This document shows positions 9,601-16,695 of a DNA stretch of 37,206 nucleotides, in pieces (within the stretch, counting starts at the first letter, position 1; every line of letters begins with the position of its first letter). The notes below the pieces were generated by a model. It ran no database searches. It saw nothing but the letters and a program-made list of their open reading frames with translations, and had not been told where the DNA came from. This DNA is from DALYLB01 sp046154695. Lineage in GTDB: Bacteria; Acidobacteriota; Blastocatellia; RBC074. The stretch is from assembly GCA_046154695.1 (NCBI GenBank), contig JBJXFI010000273.1:1-37206 (forward strand), written 5' to 3'. The position numbers and the translations under genes were made by a program.

Positions 9601-11631
9601 CCCCGCATTGACCAGCAGGATGCAGCACCCCATCGTGCGCGAGACATCCTCGATCATCTGCGCCAGTCGATCGAGAATCTCCTGCAGCGGCCGCATCCCG
9701 GCTATCAGCTCCAATACCTCGACCTGCGCCCGAATCAGCCTCTCGTCCCGCGCGCGATCCGTTATATCCCGATTGACGCTCAGATGAAGGCCGGGCAGAA
9801 AATGGGCCTTCGCATTCAATTCGACATCTCGAATCTCGCCCTCGGACGTGCTGATCGGCCCGCACGACCTGAGCGACCCCTCGCGAAGCAATCTCCCGAA
9901 AAGCGCCTCCATCGAAGACGCCTTTCCCGGAACCGAGAATTCGGTCACCCGCCGATTGAGCACCCCTTCCCGGGTGACGCCGTAAAGCTCGCATCCCGCG
10001 GGATTGATGTCCACCACCCGCATCTCATCATTGAAGACGATCATCGCCTCCATCGCGTTGTCAAAGACCGCCTGGAACCGCTTCTCGCCCTGGATCCGAT
10101 CCGTAACATCCCGCGTCACGCCGCGAAATCCGGCCGGCGTCCCGTCCGCCGCCCGCAAGAGACCGACCGACACCTCGATGGTGCGGGTCTTGTCGTCACG
10201 GAGCCGAATCTCGTATTCGAACATCTGGACCGGAACCCCCGTTTGACAGACCTGTTTGAATATTTGATGAACGTATCCGGCCGTTTTTTCGTCGGTGTAT
10301 TCCCGGTAATTCGTCCCCAGATGGTTCTCCCGGGAGAGCCCGTAGATTCGCAGAAACGCGTCATTGCAGAAGGTCAAATTCCCCTGCATATCGACCTCGT
10401 AATAGCCTTCCTGAATATTCTCGACCGTTTGCCTGTAGCGCTCCTCGCTCCGCCGCAGCGCCTCACCGGCCTCATGCCGCTCGGTCACGTCGCGCGCGAT
10501 TCCGCGAAATCCGACGACCCCGCCCGAATCATCGAGAATCGGCGAGATCGAAACCGTCGCCCATCGGTTCACCCCTCCCCGTCCGACCACCTCGAACTCC
10601 AGAATGGGAATGGGGCTCTTCGCTTCATAGACCGCCCGGAAGCCATCGAACACCTGTTTGTGTGAGGGCGTTGAGAAGAAGGGGCGCAGATCGAGCCCTT
10701 CGATCTCTTCCCTTGTCGCATATCCGAAGAACCTGGCCAGAGCGTCATTGGCGAGAATCAGCGTCCCTTTCAGATCGACCTCGTAATATCCCTCCTGCAT
10801 CGTATCGAGGATGTTGCGATATCTCTCCTCGCTCTTGCGAAGGGCGTCCTCCGCCTGTTTCCGTTTGGTGATGTCCCGGGAGATCCCAACCGTGCCGATG
10901 ACCTTGCCGGCTTCATTCCGCCATGGACTCCGGGTTGTGAGAAACGTGCGGCTCCCTTCCTCCACCTCGACGGTGTTCTCGACCGATGTCGCCTCTCCGT
11001 GCTCCAGCGCCCGCTCTTCACAATGTCGAATCTCCTTGATGACATCCGGGGTAGTGAACTCCGCATAGTGATGCCCCAGGAAGTCCTCCACCGGGCGGCC
11101 CATGAAACGGGAGAAGGCCGGATTGACCAGCAGGTACCTCCCATCCTCTCCCTTGATGGAGATCGGGTCCTGCGCCATGTCCATAATCGCCCTGAGCAGC
11201 GCGTTGTTTCGATCGCTCTCATGCTCGGCGAGCTTTCTCTCATTGATGTCCATCATCATCGTCAGGGCGCCTTGAAACTTGCCCGCCCGATCGAAGATCG
11301 GCTTTGAGGTGACAAAGACCCATAAGGCGGAGCCGTCCCTGCGCCGGAGCCTCATTTCATGGCTCCCCGCCCCTCCCTCCCCACGGCCGGGAACATCGAC
11401 CGCCCGGCGGATCGCATCCGCGTCCGCGAACGCGGTGACCGGCAGCGCCTCCATCTCTTCCCTGGCATAGCCCAGCATCTCCGCCATCGGCTGATTCACA
11501 TGCGAGGTTCTTCCCTCGTCGTTGAAGATCCAGATACCGAGGCCGGCGAGCTCGACGAGATCGTTATACAGCCGCGGAGAGTCGGCCAGCACGGCTTCGG
11601 ATTGTGCTTTCAGTGAGGAGGATTCTGACAT
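6685..11631 (-). CDS. Giant soluble multi-PAS/GAF sensor histidine kinase
   Basis: A 1648-residue kinase. Ten PAS/PAC units can be counted from their closing motifs (D-I/V/L-T/N-x-R followed by a basic linker): five before and five after a GAF domain that lies roughly at residues 630-780. The output module begins near residue 1440 with a HisKA_3 dimerisation helix carrying the phosphoacceptor H1454 (AREIHDELGQ). The ATPase domain follows, with the N-box N1570 (EILTNVARHA) and G-boxes DDGIGIPP and GLLGMRER. No transmembrane segment or signal peptide is present, so sensing should be cytoplasmic and could include redox, gas, light or small ligands. Cofactor-binding residues cannot be assigned by eye. 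The likely partner is the NarL-type regulator downstream. The gene is divergent from pspA, sharing a 580-bp control region. Confidence 0.95.
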   Translation of the reverse strand: MSESSSLKAQSEAVLADSPRLYNDLVELAGLGIWIFNDEGRTSHVNQPMAEMLGYAREEMEALPVTAFADADAIRRAVDVPGRGEGGAGSHEMRLRRRDGSALWVFVTSKPIFDRAGKFQGALTMMMDINERKLAEHESDRNNALLRAIMDMAQDPISIKGEDGRYLLVNPAFSRFMGRPVEDFLGHHYAEFTTPDVIKEIRHCEERALEHGEATSVENTVEVEEGSRTFLTTRSPWRNEAGKVIGTVGISRDITKRKQAEDALRKSEERYRNILDTMQEGYYEVDLKGTLILANDALARFFGYATREEIEGLDLRPFFSTPSHKQVFDGFRAVYEAKSPIPILEFEVVGRGGVNRWATVSISPILDDSGGVVGFRGIARDVTERHEAGEALRRSEERYRQTVENIQEGYYEVDMQGNLTFCNDAFLRIYGLSRENHLGTNYREYTDEKTAGYVHQIFKQVCQTGVPVQMFEYEIRLRDDKTRTIEVSVGLLRAADGTPAGFRGVTRDVTDRIQGEKRFQAVFDNAMEAMIVFNDEMRVVDINPAGCELYGVTREGVLNRRVTEFSVPGKASSMEALFGRLLREGSLRSCGPISTSEGEIRDVELNAKAHFLPGLHLSVNRDITDRARDERLIRAQVEVLELIAGMRPLQEILDRLAQMIEDVSRTMGCCILLVNAGRDQLRMKAASRSVGAGAEPLCLPLAAAAGSCGAAVRSRQVEISEDIAADPRWEGLRDPILERGFRAALSTPILNAESVVLGTICILFPERRKPNEWEHKFAAVATHLARIAIEKFAAEEKLRESEARFRAMTDKSADGICLVGPDGRALYASIAYERMLGYKPEEIIGQYTQGQIHPDDAEDVISEGMRLIDSPGSSVTLEFRTRHLNGTWRWIEMTITNLLHDPSVRAGVINFRDITQRKLAENALKASEERFSRAFNLAPYAISIMTVDQGRILQVNDAWVKESGYSRSELVGRPNRELGFWVDRERYSEFKTLLQKQGYVREFIADFRIKSGEIRTALVSAEIIDMDGERCVLTAIMDLTQRLRAEEALRATEKRFSTAFNVGPHPMGIFTLDDPRFVNVNDALLKTLGLSREEALTGEMSAMSIWVDPEDRPRFFARLLSEGQVDEFDTALRMRNGQIRSFLVSARVFDLAGKGYALAVATDVTERRKAEERLWASETRFTKAFNASPIPISISTLHEGRFVNVNEAWLKLMGYGREEVIGHTSEEINFVIPSVNRDELIARVRREGGVRSWDFDLRLRSGERRTFLAAVEIIELGGQEVFLVASQDITDRKRMEDELRESRERYKALFEHSFAGICRSTREGRILECNEAMATMFGYDSIEEIKQVNAWDLHFDRADRAVALHRIDSEGRFQALERRMRKKDGEPIWTLSNATFFKSSLWPEPILEGVLLDITDRKRTEQELSASREHLRAASAHMETIREEERKAIAREIHDELGQLMTGLKLDIAWVDKRVKVTSDENLREQLRPKMIEMASLLETTIRTVRTIASQLRPGALDALGLIAAIQWQAKELTQRLGIKFEMRLGREPQGLSIDRATAVFRILQEILTNVARHAKATVVCIEMAEADRMLTLIVTDDGIGIPPEKIHDFGSLGLLGMRERVLLFNGAIEIERLPVAGTRVTVRIPIG

Positions 11632-11862
11632 GAGCTTCGCCTCGTTGAATGAAACGTTCTATCCGCTGGTTTTGGATCTGGGATCGCAATCGAGAACTCC
11701 CAAGCGGGACGGCTCGCGCACTTCTACACGAAAGCACAGGGAGCCCGAAGGACATGCGGAACCGTCGGGGTCGCGGGGCGTGAACAACGCGCGGTCTCGC
11801 TCGTTGTTGCGGAAAACCTGACAAGCTTACTAGAAATGGGGAAGATGTTGCAATAATTTGTT

Positions 11863-11904
11863 CGGCCTCGCGGCGCGGGGGGAATCCGCCGCGCCGCGAG
11901 GCCG
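11863..11904. repeat. 16-bp perfect GC-rich inverted repeat
   Basis: Arms at 11863-11878 (CGGCCTCGCGGCGCGG) and 11889-11904 are exact reverse complements around a 10-nt loop. There is no T-tract on either side, and the flank at 11851-11862 is AT-rich. Because it sits between divergent genes it is not needed as a terminator. It could be a transcript-stabilising or protein-binding element, or a dispersed repeat. Confidence 0.6.
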
Positions 11905-11945
11905 GCCGATCCCCCGCCGCTTTACGCCGATTCTGCGCAAATCGT

Positions 11946-11975
11946 TTGTCTGACACCTTGAATCGCTGCTACACT
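11946..11975 (+). promoter_or_regulatory. Possible promoter of the pspA cluster
   Basis: TTGTCT (11946-11951), an 18-nt spacer and TACACT (11970-11975) make a moderate sigma-70-like site, each hexamer matching consensus at four of six positions. It would leave a leader of roughly 230 nt before pspA. Confidence 0.25.
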
Positions 11976-12172
11976 GCGAGTTCGCGGGCTGAGGCGGTTC
12001 CGCTCCCTTCCCTATCGGAAATCGATGAATGGGAGCGAACCTCCGCGAACGAAACGACGTATCCTCTGCGTGCCTGATTCCAACGAATTGGAGATTCGTT
12101 TGTCCGGGCTTCGCGATGCCCTGAAACAAGGCCCTGAAACGATGAGGACGCCCGGTTGACGAGGTGAAAATC

Positions 12173-12188
12173 GTTCGGAACTCCGAAC
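12173..12188 (+). promoter_or_regulatory. Short palindrome next to the pspA ribosome binding site
   Basis: GTTCGG-aact-CCGAAC forms a 16-nt palindrome that ends 8 nt before the AGGAGA ribosome binding site of pspA. It could be an operator or a small hairpin affecting translation; nothing else supports either reading. Confidence 0.25.
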
Positions 12189-12211
12189 AGTTTCCTAGGA
12201 GATTGAATTCA

Positions 12212-12982
12212 ATGTGGAATCGTCTAAAACGGCTCTTTCGCTCGATCTTCGGCGGGATGATTGACAGCGCGGAGGATCCGGAATTGATCCTGCAGCAGTT
12301 GATCCGCGACATGAACGACGAGGTTCCGAAGATGCGGGAGAACGTCGCCCAGGTGATGGCGACGGAGAAGCGTCTGGCCCGGGAATTGGTGAGCAATCAG
12401 ACAAAGCTGACCGAGCTCGACAACAAGATCAAGGCGGCCATTCGAACCGGGCACGACGACATCGCCACCTCGCTGATCGGGGAGCTGCAGTCCGTTCAGC
12501 AATCGGTCGTCCTCACGCAGCAGAATTACGAGACCGCGAAGGCCAGTTCGGTGAAGGCCCGTGAGTTCCTGGACAATTATATGGCGCAGGTCCGCAAGAA
12601 GACGACCGAAGCCATGCAGTTGATCGCGCAGAGCAAGCAGGCGCAGATGCAGGAGCGCATGGCCCAGACGATGGCCAGTTTCCAGCTCGGCGATGATTCC
12701 CAGACCTTCGGGGATATGCGCGAGAAGATCTCCAATCGCATGGCCACCGCCGAGGCCAAAGCCGAACTCGCCTCCTCGACGTTCGACACCAAAATGCAGA
12801 GCGTCGAGAAGGAGCTGGCCAATATCGAAGCCCAGGATATGCTCTCGGCCTACAAGCGACAGATGGGGATGCTCCCGGAAGGTGCCAAGCCCGCTCTCGG
12901 CGAGGGGGCCCCTGCCGGCAACGCCGAGCGCACGCTCGGATCCGCCGATTTCGTCCCCCAGGAACGGAAGCTCACTGAATAA
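12212..12982 (+). CDS. pspA: PspA/IM30 (Vipp1) family membrane-stress protein
   Basis: A 256-residue PspA/IM30 protein. The family forms coiled-coil oligomers on the inner face of the cytoplasmic membrane, repairs damage and belongs structurally to the ESCRT-III superfamily. The N-terminus (WNRLKRLFRSIFGGMID) is the amphipathic membrane-binding helix, and AEDPELILQQLIRDM is the family hallmark. Long charged helices run to about residue 215, with MQERMAQTMASFQ and MREKISNRMATAEAKAE segments as expected. The last 40 residues are Gly/Ala/Pro-rich and disordered. The ATG at 12212 is chosen over one 16 codons upstream because AGGAGA precedes it at good spacing and the protein then starts where the family does. 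It heads a four-gene run ending in an AAA+ ATPase. No pspF, pspB or pspC is nearby, so the circuit is not the enterobacterial one. Confidence 0.95.
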   Translation: MWNRLKRLFRSIFGGMIDSAEDPELILQQLIRDMNDEVPKMRENVAQVMATEKRLARELVSNQTKLTELDNKIKAAIRTGHDDIATSLIGELQSVQQSVVLTQQNYETAKASSVKAREFLDNYMAQVRKKTTEAMQLIAQSKQAQMQERMAQTMASFQLGDDSQTFGDMREKISNRMATAEAKAELASSTFDTKMQSVEKELANIEAQDMLSAYKRQMGMLPEGAKPALGEGAPAGNAERTLGSADFVPQERKLTE

Positions 12983-13022
12983 TTTCGGGGCGGAGCCGGC
13001 CCGGCCCCGCCGCACGGCGACC

Positions 13023-13859
13023 ATGGATTTTAAACCGTCCTATATCAAGGAAGCGCTGAAGGAGCCGGTCAATATCGGCGGATTGCTGTTGTCCGCCGCC
13101 GCCGCGGCCTATTCGGCGACCTCCGGTTTTTTGGATCCGGCGCTGGTGATGGGAAGCGCGCTGGTTCTGGAGGGCGTCTATCTGGCGACGGTTCCCGTCT
13201 CGACCTTCTACCGGCGGATCGTCGATCGGCGGTCCCGCCATCTGATCGACGAACACCGGCGCAGGCAGCGCCTGGAATTGATCAAGACGTTCGACCCGCG
13301 AGAGCGGGAAGCGGTCGAATACCTGAGCTGGATGAAGAATCAGATCGGCAGCAATTATCAGAAGTTCACGCGATTGAGCGAAGAGCCCCCGCAGCTCCGC
13401 GAACTGGAGGTGACCTGGGAGGCCTTTGTCGACCTCCTGGACGAATACCGCCGCCGAAAGCTCCACCTGCGATCGGTCAACCGCCAGGCGGTCGAAAATC
13501 AATTGCGGCAGGCCGAACGGACGATGCAGTTCGCCGATCCGGCGACGCGCCCGCTGCATGAAAAAAATGTCGAGATTCTGCGCCGCCGGCTGCGGACCTT
13601 CGACGACATCGAGCGCAGCGTCAAGCGCGTCGAAGCCCAGTTGCAGATGATCGAAAATTTCTTCGGCCTCGTCAACGATCAGGTCGTGACGATGCCGACC
13701 CCGGAATACATTCTCTCCCTCGATTTCGACTCGTTGCTCTCCTCCATCGAGACGACCAAGGAGATCTTGCAGCAGACGGCCCCGATCATGGGCCAGCTCG
13801 ACTCGCTTAACCGCGAGGCGGCCGGCTTGCGCCCCTCACTCGCAAGCGAACGCAGATAG
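13023..13859 (+). CDS. Two-TM membrane protein with coiled-coil domain
   Basis: A 278-residue protein of no family I recognise. Residues 17-36 (Ala-rich) and about 38-60 form two hydrophobic helices separated by a short turn containing LDPA, so both ends are probably on the same side. The following RRIVDRRSRH stretch is strongly basic and suggests a cytoplasmic C-terminal domain. Residues 70-270 are highly charged and predicted helical, with heptad-like runs (LRQAERTMQFADP, LRTFDDIERSVKRVEAQLQM). The gene begins 40 bp after pspA and ends 68 bp before the TonB-C gene, so it is probably in the same operon. It could anchor or nucleate PspA at the membrane, or hand it to the ATPase. That role is inference from position only. 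No good Shine-Dalgarno is visible before the ATG. Confidence 0.8.
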   Translation: MDFKPSYIKEALKEPVNIGGLLLSAAAAAYSATSGFLDPALVMGSALVLEGVYLATVPVSTFYRRIVDRRSRHLIDEHRRRQRLELIKTFDPREREAVEYLSWMKNQIGSNYQKFTRLSEEPPQLRELEVTWEAFVDLLDEYRRRKLHLRSVNRQAVENQLRQAERTMQFADPATRPLHEKNVEILRRRLRTFDDIERSVKRVEAQLQMIENFFGLVNDQVVTMPTPEYILSLDFDSLLSSIETTKEILQQTAPIMGQLDSLNREAAGLRPSLASERR

Positions 13860-13927
13860 CAGCGACCGGATCGCAGCCCCCCAACTCAACTGCCCGATCC
13901 CGCATTTTTTTCGGAGGTATTTTCCTT

Positions 13928-14932
13928 ATGTCGACATTCCTTTCCCAGCGCCCCTTCCCGGCGGCAATTCTCTTCTCTCTCCTGATGGCGGCGGCGATGA
14001 CGGGCATACCGGCTTTTGCGCAGGACAGCCGGAATTCCGAGGATATCGGAATCAAACCGATTCATGTAACGGCGCGCGTCTTTCAATTGAAGGCGAAACG
14101 GGGCAGCTATCCGGAGGTCAGCGAGCAGGTCTTTCGAATGAAGACCGCGAGCTTGGCGGCGGACGAAAAATGGCTCAATGCCTTCTCGAAGACCTATCCG
14201 GGATTCGAGATTTCCCTGCTGCGCACGGAATCGAAGCGGGTCTTTCGGACCTCGAAGCCGACGATCCTTTCTCTGGTCAAGCAGCCGGACGGCCGCTCGG
14301 TCGAGATTCAAATGTTCGGCGCGCAAAGCCCCGGAGACGGCGACACGCCGGGCACCAGCCTGATTCCCGAGATCTCCCTCCATTTCGGGAACGATCTGGT
14401 GCAGAAACCCGTGACCTATGCGATTCAACCGCTCGAGGTCGAGAGCGGCCTGACCTATTTCTTCGCGGTGCCGAGCATGAAGTTGAGTTCGAGCGATTAC
14501 GTCAAGTTCGTGCGGCCGAATGTCCCGGCGGAGGCGTTTGACGGCGCCGAGATCTTTCTGGCCTTCTCGTTCTCGGTCGATCTGGAAAAGTCCGGCCTGC
14601 CCCCCCGGTATTATGACGAGCGGCAATCGGCGGCCCTGCAGGACCAGGCCACCAAAAAGGCGCAGCCGGAGATCTCCTCCGCCCTGCGCGACGCGGGGTT
14701 GGGAGGCTTCATTCGCGTCCGCATCGAAATCGGGCCGGACGGAAAGGTCGCGGCCGCGATGATCCAGACCTCCAGTTTCCCGGAGCTGAATCGCGAAGCC
14801 GCGGCGGCCGCCCGGTTATGGGAATTTCCGACGACCCTCTTCACCGACGACAAGACCCCGATCACGGGGTTTCTGACCTTCAGTCTCCCGGCGCAGCCCC
14901 CCGCCAGAAAGGAACCGGCGGGCAAGGAATAA
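13928..14932 (+). CDS. Exported protein with TonB C-terminal domain
   Basis: A 334-residue protein starting with a signal sequence (hydrophobic core about residues 12-28, AFA cleavage site near 31). The central 200 residues are beta-rich and unassigned. Residues about 235-325 match a TonB_C fold: GGFIRVRIEIGPDGKVAAAMI, then the conserved LNREAAAAARLWEFP helix. Classical TonB has a long Pro-rich periplasmic spacer after a membrane anchor; here the spacer is replaced by a structured domain, and the N-terminal helix may be cleaved. It may therefore not energise outer-membrane transport but use the fold for binding. GGAGG at 13913-13917, 10 nt before the ATG, supports the start. The stop is 12 bp before the AAA+ gene, indicating co-transcription. 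Confidence 0.8.
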   Translation: MSTFLSQRPFPAAILFSLLMAAAMTGIPAFAQDSRNSEDIGIKPIHVTARVFQLKAKRGSYPEVSEQVFRMKTASLAADEKWLNAFSKTYPGFEISLLRTESKRVFRTSKPTILSLVKQPDGRSVEIQMFGAQSPGDGDTPGTSLIPEISLHFGNDLVQKPVTYAIQPLEVESGLTYFFAVPSMKLSSSDYVKFVRPNVPAEAFDGAEIFLAFSFSVDLEKSGLPPRYYDERQSAALQDQATKKAQPEISSALRDAGLGGFIRVRIEIGPDGKVAAAMIQTSSFPELNREAAAAARLWEFPTTLFTDDKTPITGFLTFSLPAQPPARKEPAGKE

Positions 14933-14944
14933 AGGATCCATGCC

Positions 14945-16651
14945 ATGGCAATGACCGCCCATTCACTCGCTTCGCCCGACCGGATTCCGGAATGGGCCGC
15001 GGAACTCTCCCGGAAGTATCGCGCGGGAGAGGCCAGTCACTTTCTGCTCCATCATAATATCTATGACCTGATCCGATCCCGGCAGGGCTATGTGTCGCTG
15101 CTCTCGTTTCTTCAGCATGAGTTGCTCGGGAACAAACAGATCGTGCTTTACAACCGCAGCGAGGGAATCACCTTCGACTCGGAAGAGACCCTGCGCGCCT
15201 TCGTCGCGCAGCAGCGGGTCGCCGACCCGCTCTTCGACGTCAAGTCGGCGGCCCAGCTCCCGCGGGATCCGGCGCGGGCCATTCCGATGATCGAGCGGTT
15301 TCTCTATCACTCGGACAAGGTCGCGCTGGTGATCAACTTTCTGGAGACGATCTTTCCGTCCGCGGAGCTGAACTATCTCTCGGCCGATGACCGGAACATG
15401 CTGGTCTCGATGCAGCGTTGGCTGACCAGCCCCCGGTTTCTCGACACCGACAACATCGTCGTGCTGCTCGCGGAATCGGTCTCGGATGTCCACGCGCGGA
15501 TCCGGGAGAACTCCCGCCTGGCGAGCATCAAGGTGCCCTACCCGAACGCGACCGAACGGCTCGACTACCTGGGGGAGTTTCTCGCCGCCTACCCGATCGG
15601 GCAGGTCGAGATGCCGGTGGAGCAGTTGTCGGAGGCGACCTCGGGGCTGAACCTGGTTCACCTGCGGTCCCTGCTCTGCGCCGCGCGCGCCTCGGACGAC
15701 GGATTGACCTTCGAGGATCTTCGCGTCAAAAAAAAGGAGATCATCGAGAGCGAGTGCGCCGGGCTCATCGAATTCGTCACCCCTCGCCATGGCCTCGACA
15801 GCGTCGGGGGAATGCGCGAAGCGAAGGAATATTTGAGCGACATCGCCGAGACGATCCGCGAGGGCAATCGCGAGGAGGCGCCGATGGGCATTCTGGTCTG
15901 CGGCCCCGTCGGGACGGGAAAGACGTTTCTGGCCGAGTGCTTCGCGAAGGACTGCGGATTGAACGTGGTCGAATTCAAGAATTTTCGCGATAAATGGGTC
16001 GGTTCCACAGAGGCCAATCTGGAGAAGATCCTCCACCTGCTGCAGTCGCTCGCGCCGATCGTCGTGCTGATCGACGAGGCCGATGCCGCGCTCGGGAATC
16101 GGGAAACGGACGGCGACTCGGGCGTCAACAGCCGCGTCTTTTCCAAAATCGCCGCCGCCATGGGCAATACCGAGAACCGGGGGCGCATCCTCTGGATCCT
16201 GATGACCTCGCGCCCCGACCGGCTGCCGATCGACCTCAAACGACAGGGGCGCTGCGAGGAGCATATCGCCCTGTTCTATCCCGAAACGCCCGAGGAGCGG
16301 GTCGAGATCGCCCAGGCCATGGTGCGAAAAAACCGGATCGAGAACCGAATCGAGGACTGGGCGCCGATCGCGCACAATCAACTCCACCTCTCCGGCGCGG
16401 ATATCGAATCGATCCTCATTCGCGCCCGCCGCGTCGCCCGCATCGCCGGCCATGGCATCGTCGCGAACGAGGATCTCGCATTCGTCGCCTCGGAGTTCAT
16501 TCCCGCGCGGGATGACCAGGCCGTCGAATATCAGGAGCTGGTCGCCGCCCGCGAGGCGACCTCGCGGGCCATGATCCCCATGCGATTCCGGCATATGACC
16601 AGCAGCGAAATCGCCCGGCGCCTCGAGGTGCTGCGCCCCCTGATCCGATGA
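14945..16651 (+). CDS. AAA+ ATPase, Ycf46/Vps4-like, with degenerate N-terminal module
   Basis: A 568-residue cytoplasmic ATPase. Residues about 280-470 are a complete AAA module: Walker A GPVGTGKT (320-327, K326), Walker B VVLIDEAD (373-380, E378), a sensor-1 region TSRPDRLP, and LKRQGR with candidate arginine fingers R433 and R436. The pore-loop segment DKWVGSTEANLE has an aromatic W351 followed by VG, as in classical AAA threading enzymes such as Vps4 (KWMGESE) and FtsH. Residues 30-250 look like a second, catalytically dead AAA fold (no Walker A), an arrangement known from Ycf46-type proteins. The C-terminal helical lid (LSGADIESILIRARRVA) is present. It lies in the pspA run and is the only energy-consuming member. 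No protease domain is present, so it probably remodels rather than degrades its target. Confidence 0.88.
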   Translation: MAMTAHSLASPDRIPEWAAELSRKYRAGEASHFLLHHNIYDLIRSRQGYVSLLSFLQHELLGNKQIVLYNRSEGITFDSEETLRAFVAQQRVADPLFDVKSAAQLPRDPARAIPMIERFLYHSDKVALVINFLETIFPSAELNYLSADDRNMLVSMQRWLTSPRFLDTDNIVVLLAESVSDVHARIRENSRLASIKVPYPNATERLDYLGEFLAAYPIGQVEMPVEQLSEATSGLNLVHLRSLLCAARASDDGLTFEDLRVKKKEIIESECAGLIEFVTPRHGLDSVGGMREAKEYLSDIAETIREGNREEAPMGILVCGPVGTGKTFLAECFAKDCGLNVVEFKNFRDKWVGSTEANLEKILHLLQSLAPIVVLIDEADAALGNRETDGDSGVNSRVFSKIAAAMGNTENRGRILWILMTSRPDRLPIDLKRQGRCEEHIALFYPETPEERVEIAQAMVRKNRIENRIEDWAPIAHNQLHLSGADIESILIRARRVARIAGHGIVANEDLAFVASEFIPARDDQAVEYQELVAAREATSRAMIPMRFRHMTSSEIARRLEVLRPLIR

Positions 16652-16690
16652 CACGATGATCCGATGTTCCGATGATCCGATGATTCGAAG
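16638..16690 (+). repeat. Degenerate short repeat (CGATGATC-like)
   Basis: The end of the ATPase gene and the spacer to the lyase gene contain five imperfect iterations of a unit close to CGATGATC/CGATGTTC. The run extends over the ATPase stop codon region. It looks like replication slippage or a small dispersed repeat, with no evident coding function. Confidence 0.45.
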
Positions 16691-16695
16691 ACACG

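Larger units (their letters stand above)
11632..12211. other. Divergent control region between kinase and pspA
   Basis: A 580-bp non-coding region that must hold the promoters of both the kinase (minus) and the pspA cluster (plus). It contains a 16-bp perfect GC-rich hairpin, a weak sigma-70-like site for pspA and a short palindrome just before the pspA ribosome binding site. I see no sigma-54 -24/-12 element, which controls psp genes in Escherichia coli. No gene of its own is supported. Confidence 0.5.

Noticed and set aside
12000..12211. Sigma-54 promoter upstream of pspA
   Set aside because: No TGGCAC-N5-TTGCA-like element was found, and no PspF-type activator gene is nearby.
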